A stretch of DNA of 64,000 nucleotides from Ancylothrix sp. D3o (GCF_025370775.1 NZ_JAMXEX010000001.1:372001-436000); one strand, 5' to 3'. Positions 31,263 to 40,890 are shown, numbered from the stretch's first letter. Notes: generated from the sequence alone by a model not told the origin. Made by a program: numbers and translations.

Positions 31263-32999
31263 ATGAAAAAAATTTTAGTCATAGAAGACGAGGATAGCAT
31301 TCGCAGTAACCTCCTAGAAATGCTCAGCGTGGGAGGATTTGAAGCCATCGGGGCAGAAAATGGTCAAGTCGGAGTGCACCTAGCCCGCCTTGAGCATCCG
31401 GACATAATTTTGTGTGACATAATGATGCCCCTCCTCGACGGTTATGGAGTTTTGAGTGCCCTACAACAAGATGCCCTCACTTCAACTATTCCCGTTATTT
31501 GTTTGACGGCTAAATCCGAGCGTTCTGATTTGCGAAAGGCAATGGAAATGGGCGCCAGCGATTACCTCACCAAACCCTTTACCCGCGTTGAACTGCTCAA
31601 AGCCATCAGCACCCAACTCGACAAACTCGACAAAATAAAGCGCATTCAAAATACCGCCGTCTCCGAAGCAATCTCGCACCTAAATGACTTGGTATATTAC
31701 GACAGTTTAACCAACCTGCCCAACCGGCTGGTGTTGCAAGACCGGTTTGAGCAAGCCCTCGCGCCGGTGTGGGCCACTCACACAGTGCCGGTGGCAGTCC
31801 TCAGCTTAGACCAATTTGATCGCCTCCACAGCAGCCTCGGAACCGATTACACCGATTTATTATTACAAGCTGTCCAAGAGCGAATTTCACCCTGCATCGG
31901 CACCAACGGCACCGTCGCGCGCCTCAACAGCGATCAGCTTGCCTTAATTTTGCCGCCGATTCTTGACAAACAAGAAGCCTCTGGGGAGGCGGTTTTAATT
32001 CTTAACAGTTTATCCACCGCTTTTAGCCTGCAAAAATATCAAGTTTTTATCACCGGCAGTCTGGGCATTTCCCTTTATCCCTCGGATGGCAACGATATTG
32101 ACAGCCTCCTCAAAGCCGCCAGCACCGCCATGAAAGTAGCCAAACAAAAAGGCGGCAATTGCTATCAGGTGTACAACCGGGAACTTCAAGAAAAATCCTA
32201 TGATTGTTTAATGTTAGAACTTGAATTACACACTTGCTTAGAAAAAAACCAACTTCAAGTTTATTACCAGCCCCAAGTTGACACCAAAACAGGCAAAATA
32301 GTCGCAGCCGAAGCCCTCTGCCGGTGGTATCATCCCGAAAAAGGTTTTATCCCACCCAGCGAATTTATCCCCATTGCCGAACAAACCGGCCTCATTACCT
32401 ATCTTGACCGCTGCATCTTGCAAAACGTTTGCCAACAACTAAAAATCTGGCGAAATGCCGGTTATGACCTCTCTATTGCCGTCAACCTTTCGGCGGCTCA
32501 ATTCCAACAAGCCAATTTAACTCAGCAAATTCTGGACATCCTCAAAGCCACCGCTGTTGACCCCCAATGGCTCGAATTCGAGCTAACAGAAACGGCAGTT
32601 GTCCAAAACCAAGAAACAGCCAAAACTACCCTTCAAGAACTCAAAGCTGCCGGTCTTAATCTCGCCTTAGACGATTTTGGCACCGGCTATTCTTCCTTAA
32701 GTTATTTACAAAATTTTCCCTTTGACTCAATCAAAATTGACCGCAGCTTTATTAATAACCTTTCCCAAAATTCCAAAAACACCGCCATTATCAACGCCAT
32801 CATTCAACTTGCCAGGAGTTTAAATTTAAAATCCATTGCCGAAGGAGTAGAAACCCAAGCTCAACAAGACTTTATCCGCCAGTGTGGTTGTGATCTCATG
32901 CAGGGTTATTGGTTTAGCCCTCCCGTTACCGCCGCAGCATTTGAAGAAATGTTAAAACAACAACAATACGGCACATTAAAGCCCATTGCTAACTATTAA
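31263..32999 (+). CDS. REC-GGDEF-EAL response regulator, probable c-di-GMP phosphodiesterase
   Basis: 578 aa. Receiver domain with Asp52 in LCDIMMPLLDGYG and a C-terminal KPF switch; GGDEF domain (about 140-310) in which the catalytic motif is NSDQL, so it should not make c-di-GMP; EAL domain (about 325-570) with EALCRW, NLSAAQF, ELTE, LDDFGTGYSS, IKIDRSFI, AEGVET and MQGYW motifs, so it should be active. The likely role is phosphorylation-controlled breakdown of c-di-GMP. It faces the intact GTPase gene across only 36 bp and points away from the decayed one. Confidence 0.92.
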   Translation: MKKILVIEDEDSIRSNLLEMLSVGGFEAIGAENGQVGVHLARLEHPDIILCDIMMPLLDGYGVLSALQQDALTSTIPVICLTAKSERSDLRKAMEMGASDYLTKPFTRVELLKAISTQLDKLDKIKRIQNTAVSEAISHLNDLVYYDSLTNLPNRLVLQDRFEQALAPVWATHTVPVAVLSLDQFDRLHSSLGTDYTDLLLQAVQERISPCIGTNGTVARLNSDQLALILPPILDKQEASGEAVLILNSLSTAFSLQKYQVFITGSLGISLYPSDGNDIDSLLKAASTAMKVAKQKGGNCYQVYNRELQEKSYDCLMLELELHTCLEKNQLQVYYQPQVDTKTGKIVAAEALCRWYHPEKGFIPPSEFIPIAEQTGLITYLDRCILQNVCQQLKIWRNAGYDLSIAVNLSAAQFQQANLTQQILDILKATAVDPQWLEFELTETAVVQNQETAKTTLQELKAAGLNLALDDFGTGYSSLSYLQNFPFDSIKIDRSFINNLSQNSKNTAIINAIIQLARSLNLKSIAEGVETQAQQDFIRQCGCDLMQGYWFSPPVTAAAFEEMLKQQQYGTLKPIANY

Positions 33000-33035
33000 T
33001 TACCTAAAAATTTCGTTTTTCTAAAATTACATTAA

Positions 33036-33551
33036 TTATAACATTTTTGCCGCTAAATTATAAAAAATTTCATCTACACAAATCCCATCTTTTGCCGAAG
33101 TTGGATAAATAGCAACTACGCGCTCATACTCAGGATATCGTGCAATTCCCCGCAAGATTTCTAGTTTTTCTTCGTCCACTAAATCAGCCTTATTCAAAGC
33201 AATAATAATCGCGCCTTTAGGATTCACTGACGAAAAAAGTTTTAAGTGTTCGGGAATTCGCTCAATCGTTTCGCTGCGAGTCACATCCGCCACAACCAGA
33301 ACCCCAGCAGCCCCCTGCAAATAAGTAGGAGCAATACCCTTAAACTTTGTGTGACCTTCCAAATCCCAAATTAAAAGCTGCACATCCCGTTTTTCATTTT
33401 CGATAATTTCCACAGTTTTCCGCGAAATCTTTACCCCCACCGTTGAAAGATATTGATCGCTAAACTGACCGTCAACAAACCTGCGGATCAGGCTGGTTTT
33501 ACCGACGCCAAAATCTCCTATCATGCACATTTTTTTAGAAATAGTTCCCAT
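33036..33551 (-). CDS. Rab/Ras-like small GTPase
   Basis: 171 aa, close to a minimal Ras fold. G1 GDFGVGKT (12-19), a switch-I Thr in YLSTVGVK (Thr37), G3 WDLEGHTKF (62-70), G4 NKAD (120-123) and G5 TSAK (151-154) are all present. Histidine 67 replaces the catalytic glutamine of eukaryotic Rabs (WDTAGQ), so intrinsic hydrolysis may be slow or need an activator. There is no C-terminal prenylation cysteine. It starts 7 bp after the stop of the OmpA-like gene and is the last gene of that operon. Prokaryotic relatives include MglA and other Ras-like families. Confidence 0.9.
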   Translation of the reverse strand: MGTISKKMCMIGDFGVGKTSLIRRFVDGQFSDQYLSTVGVKISRKTVEIIENEKRDVQLLIWDLEGHTKFKGIAPTYLQGAAGVLVVADVTRSETIERIPEHLKLFSSVNPKGAIIIALNKADLVDEEKLEILRGIARYPEYERVVAIYPTSAKDGICVDEIFYNLAAKML

Positions 33552-33558
33552 AATTTAT

Positions 33559-36369
33559 TTACTTTTGTACTTCCTTACTTACCGGCTCAAATACAACACA
33601 CCGACTTAACAATAACGGTTGATTTGATCCCACATCCGCCGGCGGGTTGCCATTGCCAGCAATTTGTAAGCGTTTGGGATCGGCCCCCTGTTTTACCAGA
33701 GCATCTCTTACCGCTGTCGCTCGCAAAACCGCTATCCGCTGGTTGGCCGCCTTGTTGCCGGTGCTGTCACTGTGACCGATTATTTTAAGGTATTTTTGGG
33801 GATATTGATTCAAAAACTCGTTAATTTCCCTCAAGTTCTTTTCATAACCTGGATTTACTTTAGCTGATCCCGACTCAAAATAAATTCGGCTGGCAATATT
33901 GAGAGGATTAAGCTTCATCGTACTAACCACAGCTTTTACCCCCGGAATACTCGCAAAACCCCCGGTAATTTTTTCAGCATCAGCCATCTGCATTACCGTT
34001 CCCCATACGCTTACTTTTTGATCTTCAACTTTTGCAGAAATTGCCACCCCATTCATTTGATTAAAAACCGAAGTCAGCCGCTTTACTTCCGCCGCCATCA
34101 ACAAAGGATCAGGCGGAACCTCCACCGCTAAAATTTCATTTTCTAACTTCAATTCTCCCGCATTTAACCGCGCGATTTGTTCAGCTTTTGCTCGCATTGC
34201 CTCATTTGGCAATTGTCCGCTTAACTTTATCACTCCCCCTTCAGTATTCACATTTAAACGATACACAGCTAACTCTGGAGTAGATGCCAAAGCCGTCGCC
34301 GTTTTGGCTTGGATGCGCTGTTCAATACTGCGGCGATGCTCAGAGATTCCCCAAGGCACAAGAATTGCTGTTAAAACTGCTAAACCAATTACTATCAAAG
34401 CTAGGGGAGATTTGGGTTTTTTCTTCTTGTCTGATTCAATTCCCATCAACAGCGCCAGCCGCGCTTGCAGCGCATCAGGAATCGTCGAGGTATCCCCATC
34501 AAATTCTTCGATGGGCTGACCATAGTATAAAATAATTTTTCCCAAAGTATCACGCAGTTTTTCGATAAACTCTTTAGGGGCTTCTCCTTTTTCTATCACT
34601 GCCAAATAGCAATAACCGGCCACTTCTAAAATTATCCTAGAATCCCCATAATCGATTTGATTTAGCTCGGAAATTTCCCCTTTTTTCACAATACAATCAT
34701 TGACAAAGCTGCGAATCGCCGTCAACATCCCGGCCACCATTTCTGATTCTAGCTTTTCGCTATCACATCGCTGCGCTTCGCTTATCACTAAACCCGATGT
34801 TTTCTGAATTAAAAATACAGCTTGGACAGTAAAAGGAATCGATTCATGCAAAATTAATTCGGCTTCAGAAACTCCCTGCATTTTCGCTTTCAATTTTCTC
34901 CGCATTCCTTCCATACTAAAAGCATTTTCAACCTTTTTATTGATGGTGCGGATTGCCTCAGATAAATATTTAGCAATTGTACTCCCGATCACCGGATAAA
35001 GCGCATCTACCATTGCGTCTCTTTCCAGTTCTATTTGCCCTTTAATCGCCCTTCCCATTTCCGGCGCTAGGGTACTAATAATTTCGTCTCTGTCAATTCT
35101 AATTTGCTCACGAATGGCTTCCCCAATTTCCGGGCCAATAGCTTTGGCGATTTCTTTGGGAGAGTTGGTAATTTCTTGGGAAATAGCAGCTGGTAATAAT
35201 TCCCCAATAGCTGCACTCATCGCCTGTTTGTCCTGCTGGGTTCTTTCTCGAATCACATCATCAATAATCGGCACCAAGGCTTTAATAACTTCTTCTTTTG
35301 ATGCTGCCACTTTTAAACTGAGAATTTCGGCAATCCAAGGCACTAGCAAGCTAATTAATTCTTTGGAATCTGTGAGTTTATGCTCTAGTTGTCCTAGTTT
35401 GGTTTCCAGAATTTCTATCATTTCCCGCATCCCAGGCAAGCCGGTTTCTGCAACAAGCTTTTTCAGTTCGTCGAGTTGGGAAATTTGCGATCCCAGCAGC
35501 AAATTTTGCAACTGTTCGAGGGGATTTTCGGGGCTATTTGCTTGCACCATATTGGCGCTGTCAATATTTTGGTTTTGTTCTTCGCTGTCGGCAAAAAAGT
35601 TAATTATTTCTGTTTCTGGGGTTAGTTCGGGGGCGACAATTTTTTCTTGGTTGCTGTTAGTTAAAGTTTCACAGACCTCTAATTCCACCGGCTCCAATGT
35701 TTCTCTTTCTCTGTTTGCAGTTGTTTCTGATTCTGCTATTCCTCCCAACAGCAAACTGGAAAGTACCTCTCTAGTCATCTCTGAACTCAAAACCGGCCTT
35801 TCTTTGACTTGCTCTGGCCGGTTTCCCTGGGAAATTTCTTGAGCTTTTTCCCCCTCAGTTTTCAGACGAATTAGCCGATTTTGCCACCGCTCTAAAATCT
35901 CATCTAAAGCGCTTAAATCTGGCTGATAATCTATCGGCGCGTCGTCGTCACTTTTTAAAGTTTTTTCCGACACTTGGGCGGAGATTTTCAAATTTTCCTG
36001 CTTGGCCGGTTTCGAGGTATCTTCGCTTTCTTCTATCTCCCCAGACACACTGCCTATTTCTGGCTCTTTAACTTTGTCTATTTTACCGGATTCCTCCAGG
36101 CTGTTCAGGGGTTCAGGTGTTGCTAACCGCTTTTCAGAGGGTTCTTCGTTGTAAGCTTTACCGTTTGAAGTGTCATCGTATGAATCCGATGTAAAATCGG
36201 TGCCGGTGTCGCTGCTTTCTTGAACCGGCACAGGAGACTCTACACCCAGTAGCAAATTGAGCAAAGTTTCCAGATCAACCGTATGGGAATCTGGAGAGGC
36301 TGCCGGTGTAGAAACCAATTTTTCAGAATCTTCTTTAGCAAGAATTCGATTTTCTTCCGATAAAGCCAT
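33559..36369 (-). CDS. Membrane-anchored LC7-like / BON / OmpA protein
   Basis: 936 aa from the ATG at 36369, supported by AGAGG seven bases upstream; 20 more codons are open before it. Order: a long acidic disordered region (1-275) with short LxxLLLG motifs near 37-43, 204-210 and 288-294; amphipathic helical repeats (300-480); an LC7/roadblock- or longin-like domain (505-615) with AVFLIQKTSGLVIS and MVAGMLTAI; one TM segment (655-672, LALIVIGLAVLTAILVPW); two BON-like repeats (680-820); a C-terminal OmpA peptidoglycan-binding domain (825-935) with YFESGSAKV and IIGHSDSTG. So the LC7-like part faces the cytoplasm and OmpA the wall. It lies between a coiled-coil protein and a small GTPase. 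Confidence 0.85.
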   Translation of the reverse strand: MALSEENRILAKEDSEKLVSTPAASPDSHTVDLETLLNLLLGVESPVPVQESSDTGTDFTSDSYDDTSNGKAYNEEPSEKRLATPEPLNSLEESGKIDKVKEPEIGSVSGEIEESEDTSKPAKQENLKISAQVSEKTLKSDDDAPIDYQPDLSALDEILERWQNRLIRLKTEGEKAQEISQGNRPEQVKERPVLSSEMTREVLSSLLLGGIAESETTANRERETLEPVELEVCETLTNSNQEKIVAPELTPETEIINFFADSEEQNQNIDSANMVQANSPENPLEQLQNLLLGSQISQLDELKKLVAETGLPGMREMIEILETKLGQLEHKLTDSKELISLLVPWIAEILSLKVAASKEEVIKALVPIIDDVIRERTQQDKQAMSAAIGELLPAAISQEITNSPKEIAKAIGPEIGEAIREQIRIDRDEIISTLAPEMGRAIKGQIELERDAMVDALYPVIGSTIAKYLSEAIRTINKKVENAFSMEGMRRKLKAKMQGVSEAELILHESIPFTVQAVFLIQKTSGLVISEAQRCDSEKLESEMVAGMLTAIRSFVNDCIVKKGEISELNQIDYGDSRIILEVAGYCYLAVIEKGEAPKEFIEKLRDTLGKIILYYGQPIEEFDGDTSTIPDALQARLALLMGIESDKKKKPKSPLALIVIGLAVLTAILVPWGISEHRRSIEQRIQAKTATALASTPELAVYRLNVNTEGGVIKLSGQLPNEAMRAKAEQIARLNAGELKLENEILAVEVPPDPLLMAAEVKRLTSVFNQMNGVAISAKVEDQKVSVWGTVMQMADAEKITGGFASIPGVKAVVSTMKLNPLNIASRIYFESGSAKVNPGYEKNLREINEFLNQYPQKYLKIIGHSDSTGNKAANQRIAVLRATAVRDALVKQGADPKRLQIAGNGNPPADVGSNQPLLLSRCVVFEPVSKEVQK

Positions 36370-36432
36370 ACTCGAACCTCTGCGTGCGGTAGTTCCACCC
36401 AATACCCTCATCCTAACAATCAAAAACAAAGC

Positions 36433-37056
36433 TTAGAGAGTGTCATTTAAACCGTCATTTGGAGACTCAATCAGCCGCACATCGGTATAGAGATTTGTAT
36501 CAGCGGCTTGTTTAAGTTCTGGCACAAACTCAGTACCTTTTAGCTTCATCCCCAGTTCAAACAAAATTTCTGCCATATCATCGCGGGAAACTTTGGCATC
36601 CCGCATCACAGAAAGCCGGCCATTTAACTCATCAAAAACTTGATTTCTCAAAGAGCGGACATCTTCTTGCAGCCGGTCGCGGGTATCAGAAAATTCTTCT
36701 CGCATTAAATTAATTTGTTTATCTACCGATTCATCCAGAGATTCTATGGTAGTTGTAAATTTGCGATTAATCCTGTCAATTTGTTGACGTAAATCGGTAC
36801 TTTCTTCTTGACTAGATAAACTCAGAGATTTGAGTTTTTTCTCAAAAGATTCTATAGCAGCCCGCAGTTCCGTAGAAAGCACACTTTTTACCTGAGAGGC
36901 GTAGTCGTGCATTTCTTGCTGGAGCAGGGCAATATCCGACTCTATTTTTTCAAACCGAGAGCCATATTCTCTGAGTAAAGAACCAAAAAGAATATCGCGT
37001 ATTTGGTCTATGTTTCCCAATTTCTCGCGCATTTCTTCTTTTGTAATTTCTGGCAT
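36433..37056 (-). CDS. Coiled-coil protein, first gene of the GTPase operon
   Basis: 207 aa of mostly coiled coil (about residues 25-150), with no membrane segment or signal peptide. I do not recognise a family. An N-terminal IRDILFGSLLREYG (about 18-31) recalls the LxxLLLG motifs in the OmpA-like partner and may be an interaction point. I start at MPEITKEE, whose ATG has AGAGG seven bases upstream; the longer frame to 37101 lacks a ribosome binding site. The stop lies 63 bp before the OmpA-like gene. Likely a structural or adaptor subunit for the GTPase system, by inference. Confidence 0.75.
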   Translation of the reverse strand: MPEITKEEMREKLGNIDQIRDILFGSLLREYGSRFEKIESDIALLQQEMHDYASQVKSVLSTELRAAIESFEKKLKSLSLSSQEESTDLRQQIDRINRKFTTTIESLDESVDKQINLMREEFSDTRDRLQEDVRSLRNQVFDELNGRLSVMRDAKVSRDDMAEILFELGMKLKGTEFVPELKQAADTNLYTDVRLIESPNDGLNDTL

Positions 37057-37383
37057 TTTCGGGCCTCTAGTGTGTGGGTTTTTCTCAAATATTGGAGACA
37101 TAAGTTTAGAGGGGTAATAGAGTAAGCTATTGTCAAACGCTGTTTGGTTTTTTTTGATAAACTGCGCTTAGCTGCTGCTTGCTTCTTCTATACCATAAAA
37201 ATGTCCCAATGTAAGTAAATCATTAACGATTCTATTTTCTCATGTTTCTGTTAGTTTATTAAATTCCTTCACCGGCACGTTTTAGGCTGCCAATCGTCCC
37301 AGCGCCGATTTCTTCATGTTTTAGGACGATGGCAAAAGGCTACAATAGAAGAAAATCTTTACATTCATCAGTAATTTATTGTA

Positions 37384-38877
37384 ATGTCGATGAGCACCGG
37401 GCTACCTGTTAAAACTCAGTACGAAGCCGTTATTGGCCTGGAAACGCACTGTCAGCTTAGTACGCAGACTAAGATTTTCTCAAATTCGTCTACGGAATTT
37501 GGTGCGCCACCAAACACAAATATCGATCCAATCTGTATGGGAATGCCGGGGGTGTTGCCGGTACTCAATGAAAAGGTGCTGGAGTACGCTGTTAAAGCGG
37601 GTTTGGCGCTTAATTGCGAAATTGCCAAATACAGCAAGTTTGACCGCAAGCAGTATTTTTACCCGGATTTGCCGAAAAATTACCAAATTTCTCAATTTGA
37701 TTTGCCCATTGCTGAAAATGGCTGGCTAGAAATTGAGTTAGTTGGTGAGGACGGTGAGCCGGTTCGTAAGCGAATTGGCATCACACGCCTGCACATGGAA
37801 GAAGATGCTGGGAAGTTGGTTCACGGCGGCAGTGAGCGGCTTTCGGGTTCGTCTTATTCGCTGGTAGATTACAATCGCGCTGGTGTGCCTTTGGTGGAAA
37901 TTGTCTCAGAACCGGATATACGTTCTGGTCAAGAAGCTGCCGAATATGCTGAAGAATTGCGGCGGATTATGCGTTATTTGGGTGTCAGTGATGGCAATAT
38001 GCAGGAAGGTTCGCTGCGCTGTGATGTGAATATTTCGGTTAGGCCGGTGGGCACATCGGAGTTTGGCACGAAGGTGGAAATTAAGAATATGAATTCTTTT
38101 AATGCTATCCAGCGTGCTATTGAGTATGAAATTGACCGCCAAATTGCTGCCATTGAGGCCGGTGAGCGGATAATGCAAGAAACTCGTCTCTGGGAAGAAG
38201 CTTCTCAACGCACGATTAGTATGCGTTCTAAGGAAGGTTCGAGCGATTATCGTTATTTTCCAGAGCCGGATCTGCCGCCAATTGAGGTTTCGGCGAAGCA
38301 ACTTGATGACTGGAAGGCTGATTTACCAGAGTTGCCGGCCCAAAAACGCTATCGTTATGAAACTCAATTCGGACTTTCGCCTTATGATGTGCGGGTTTTG
38401 ACCGATGATAAGGCGGTGGCTGAGTATTTTGAGGCGACAGTAGGGGCCGGTGCAGATTGCAAACAAGCTGCAAACTGGATCATGGGTGATATCACGGCTT
38501 ACCTCAAGGCGCAAAAGCTCTCGATTAATGAGTTGGCGCTCAAACCGGCCGGTTTAGCTGAATTAATTTCGTTGATTGAAACGGGCACCATTAGCGGCAA
38601 AATTGCCAAAGAAATCTTACCGGAATTATTGGTAAATGGTGGTTCTGCCAAACAACTAATCGAAGCCAAGGGACTCAGCCAAATTTCTGATACATCGGCC
38701 ATTGAAAAAATTATCGATGAAGTTTTGGCAGCCAATCCCAAGGAACTAGAACAATATCGGGCTGGGAAAACCAAACTCCAAGGCTTTTTTGTCGGTCAAG
38801 TGATGAAACAAACAGGCGGACGGGCCGATCCGAAACTGACAAACCAACTGCTGATGCAGAAATTAAACGCTCAGTAG
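37384..38877 (+). CDS. gatB: Asp/Glu-tRNA amidotransferase subunit B
   Basis: Transamidase subunit that activates Glu-tRNA(Gln) (and Asp-tRNA(Asn) where used). At 497 aa it is complete. [13 protein letters not shown], the tRNA-binding core [14 protein letters not shown] and [12 protein letters not shown] are intact, with the YqeY-like tail at the C-terminus. Cyanobacteria lack GlnRS, so the gene should be essential. GatA and GatC are not in this window. Transcription is divergent from the GTPase operon. Confidence 0.97.
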   Translation: MSMSTGLPVKTQYEAVIGLETHCQLSTQTKIFSNSSTEFGAPPNTNIDPICMGMPGVLPVLNEKVLEYAVKAGLALNCEIAKYSKFDRKQYFYPDLPKNYQISQFDLPIAENGWLEIELVGEDGEPVRKRIGITRLHMEEDAGKLVHGGSERLSGSSYSLVDYNRAGVPLVEIVSEPDIRSGQEAAEYAEELRRIMRYLGVSDGNMQEGSLRCDVNISVRPVGTSEFGTKVEIKNMNSFNAIQRAIEYEIDRQIAAIEAGERIMQETRLWEEASQRTISMRSKEGSSDYRYFPEPDLPPIEVSAKQLDDWKADLPELPAQKRYRYETQFGLSPYDVRVLTDDKAVAEYFEATVGAGADCKQAANWIMGDITAYLKAQKLSINELALKPAGLAELISLIETGTISGKIAKEILPELLVNGGSAKQLIEAKGLSQISDTSAIEKIIDEVLAANPKELEQYRAGKTKLQGFFVGQVMKQTGGRADPKLTNQLLMQKLNAQ

Positions 38878-39280
38878 TTGCGCTAAAGCGCTTTGTATGT
38901 AGTGGCTAGTAGACAAAAAACCATTAACCAGTGGGGGTCAGACAATGGCCCCTATTTTTTTGTGATTATTTTTTTACAAAATTTAATTCGAGGGGTATAG
39001 CCCCTCATCCCTAAAATGCTTTATTGTGATATGTAGATGCACCCTGATGGCTGGGAGAGTCCCCAAGCTCTCCCTTTTTTTGTTAAATAGCGAGCGAACT
39101 AAGCATTATTTAAAACAGGAAACTTGAAGCAGCGGGATAGATTTTGTGGTTCGGAAAATATGTTTGTTTGATGACACCGGCCCTGATAGGCAAGTTCCAA
39201 AACTTTCCAATTCCTAATTAAGAGCCACCAATTTGATATAATCGCCTCTCATTAAACCTAGAAAAGGTTGAGAAGAATTT
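38878..39280. other. gatB-argJ intergenic region with two hairpin stops
   Basis: About 400 bp. A copy of the GTAGTTGCGCTAAAGCGC repeat overlaps the gatB end. A hairpin with a T-run near 38933-38961 may end gatB. A second structured stretch follows (38989-39081), then the argJ promoter region. Confidence 0.4.
38989..39081 (+). ncRNA. Candidate structured small RNA
   Basis: Starts with a hairpin GAGGGGTATAGCCCCTC and ends with GGGAGAG, an 8-base loop, CTCTCCC and seven Ts (39053-39081), a textbook terminator. It comes after the probable gatB terminator, so an independent transcript of about 90 bases is possible. No known family recognised; it could also be a second gatB terminator. Confidence 0.3.
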
Positions 39281-40522
39281 ATGGCCGATTGGAAAGTGAT
39301 TTCGGGTGGAGTAACGGCTCCGAAAGGATACAAAGCAGCGGGGATGAAGGCGGGGTTAAAACCTTCAGGTACACCGGATCTAGCCTTGGTGTTGTCAGAA
39401 GTAGATGCCATTGCGGCAGGGGTGTTTACAACATCAGTGGTGCGGGCGGCGCCGGTGGACTATTGCCGGCAACGTTTGCAAGCAAAAGCAACTGCGCGGG
39501 CGATTTTGTGCAATGCCGGTCAAGCCAATGCAGCCACCGGTGAACAAGGCTGGATAGATACAATTGAAAGCGCCCAATTGCTGGCACAAACCTTAAATAT
39601 TTCCTCAGATTTAGTATTAATTGCCTCCACCGGCGTGATCGGACAACGCATCAAAATGGAGCAATTGCGAGCAGCAATTCCCAGTTTAGTTGCCCAAGCT
39701 TCAGAAGAAGGGGGAGATGCAGCAGCTAAAGCAATTTGCACCACAGATTTAGTGGCAAAATCCATAGCATTAGAAACCACATTTGGTGACCGAGTAGTGC
39801 GGATGGGGGGAATGTGTAAAGGCTCAGGAATGATTCACCCAAATATGGCAACAATGCTGGCTTTTGTAACTTGTGATGCTGCCGTTTCTCCGCATCTGTG
39901 GCAGCAAATGTTAAGCCGTGCAGCCGACAGAAGTTTTAATCAAATTACCGTCGATGGAGATACAAGCACCAATGATAGTTTGTTTGCTTTAGCAAATGGC
40001 GCTTCGCGGACACCGGCAATTACAGAAATGGGTGCAGAAGCAGAAAAATTAGAAGAAATGTTGACAGAAATTTGTCAATATTTAGCTAAAGCAATTGCCC
40101 GCGATGGTGAGGGGGCAACTTGTTTAGTGGAGGTCGAAGTTTCGGGGACAAAAGATGAAGCTTCAGCACAACAAATTGCTAAAACAATTGTTGGATCTTC
40201 TTTGGTGAAGTCGGCAATTTTTGGACGTGATCCCAATTGGGGGCGAATTGCGGCGGCGGCTGGACGGGCGGGAGTTCCTTTTGAGCAGGAAAATTTGCGA
40301 ATTCAATTAGGTGAATTTTTGATGATGGAACAGGGGCAACCTTTGGCTTTTGATCGGGCTGCTGCTAGTGATTATATGAAAAAAGCGGCTGCCGGTGCTT
40401 ATTTGAAAGAAGATACAGTTTTAATTGCTGTTTCTGTTGGCAATGGGCCTGGTTCTGGTAAGGCTTGGGGTTGTGATTTGAGCTACGATTATGTGAAGAT
40501 TAACGCGGAATATACGACTTAA
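39281..40522 (+). CDS. argJ: Bifunctional ornithine acetyltransferase / N-acetylglutamate synthase
   Basis: Recycles the acetyl group in arginine synthesis. 413 aa, full length. The precursor cleaves itself at the conserved threonine in GMIHPNMATMLAF (about residue 190) to give alpha and beta chains; that motif is intact. Other marks: TGVIGQRI, QITVDGDTSTND, and the C-terminal GNGPGSGKAWGCDLSYDYV. AAAGG upstream of the ATG serves as ribosome binding site. Arginine is also a cyanophycin precursor in cyanobacteria. Confidence 0.97.
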   Translation: MADWKVISGGVTAPKGYKAAGMKAGLKPSGTPDLALVLSEVDAIAAGVFTTSVVRAAPVDYCRQRLQAKATARAILCNAGQANAATGEQGWIDTIESAQLLAQTLNISSDLVLIASTGVIGQRIKMEQLRAAIPSLVAQASEEGGDAAAKAICTTDLVAKSIALETTFGDRVVRMGGMCKGSGMIHPNMATMLAFVTCDAAVSPHLWQQMLSRAADRSFNQITVDGDTSTNDSLFALANGASRTPAITEMGAEAEKLEEMLTEICQYLAKAIARDGEGATCLVEVEVSGTKDEASAQQIAKTIVGSSLVKSAIFGRDPNWGRIAAAAGRAGVPFEQENLRIQLGEFLMMEQGQPLAFDRAAASDYMKKAAAGAYLKEDTVLIAVSVGNGPGSGKAWGCDLSYDYVKINAEYTT

Positions 40523-40890
40523 TTTTTAGGCAGTTTAGATGCAGGGGTTGCGAACTCGAAGCATCTAAACTGCCGACTAATAGGCGATAAGAGCGCTTAT
40601 CATATCAAGGTAATTTTAGGCTAAATTGTTATAAAAATTTAGGATTGTTTAGAATTTTCAAAATATTTTTTTTGTATAAAACTTAACTTGACGCTTCAGC
40701 GTGGCCCGTTTATACTGGGTGGGTAAAATTGGCTTAAAATAATTTTAAGCTTTGTTGATGGTTGATTACCAATTAGCTTTTGTTTAAATAGTTCTGTCTT
40801 ATTCTTAAGCAACAGCTAGAAAAACTGAGTTTTTGATAATTTCTGCCGAGCTTTGTATCAGGGATAACACCTTTAAGGTGTAAAAAGATA
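40523..40890. other. argJ downstream region
   Basis: About 370 bp. Holds the terminator at 40529-40574 and a small GATAAGAGCGCTTATC palindrome near 40586. The rest is AT-rich and should contain the promoter of the fusion gene at 40891. Confidence 0.4.
40529..40574. terminator. Perfect 14-bp hairpin after argJ
   Basis: GGCAGTTTAGATGC and its exact complement enclose 18 bases, beginning 6 bases after the argJ stop. No T-run follows. Confidence 0.65.

Noticed and set aside
35114-35842. 242-codon plus-strand open frame inside the LC7-like/BON/OmpA gene
   Set aside because: Exact antisense of a compositionally biased coding region; serine- and isoleucine-rich, no ribosome binding site and no family features.
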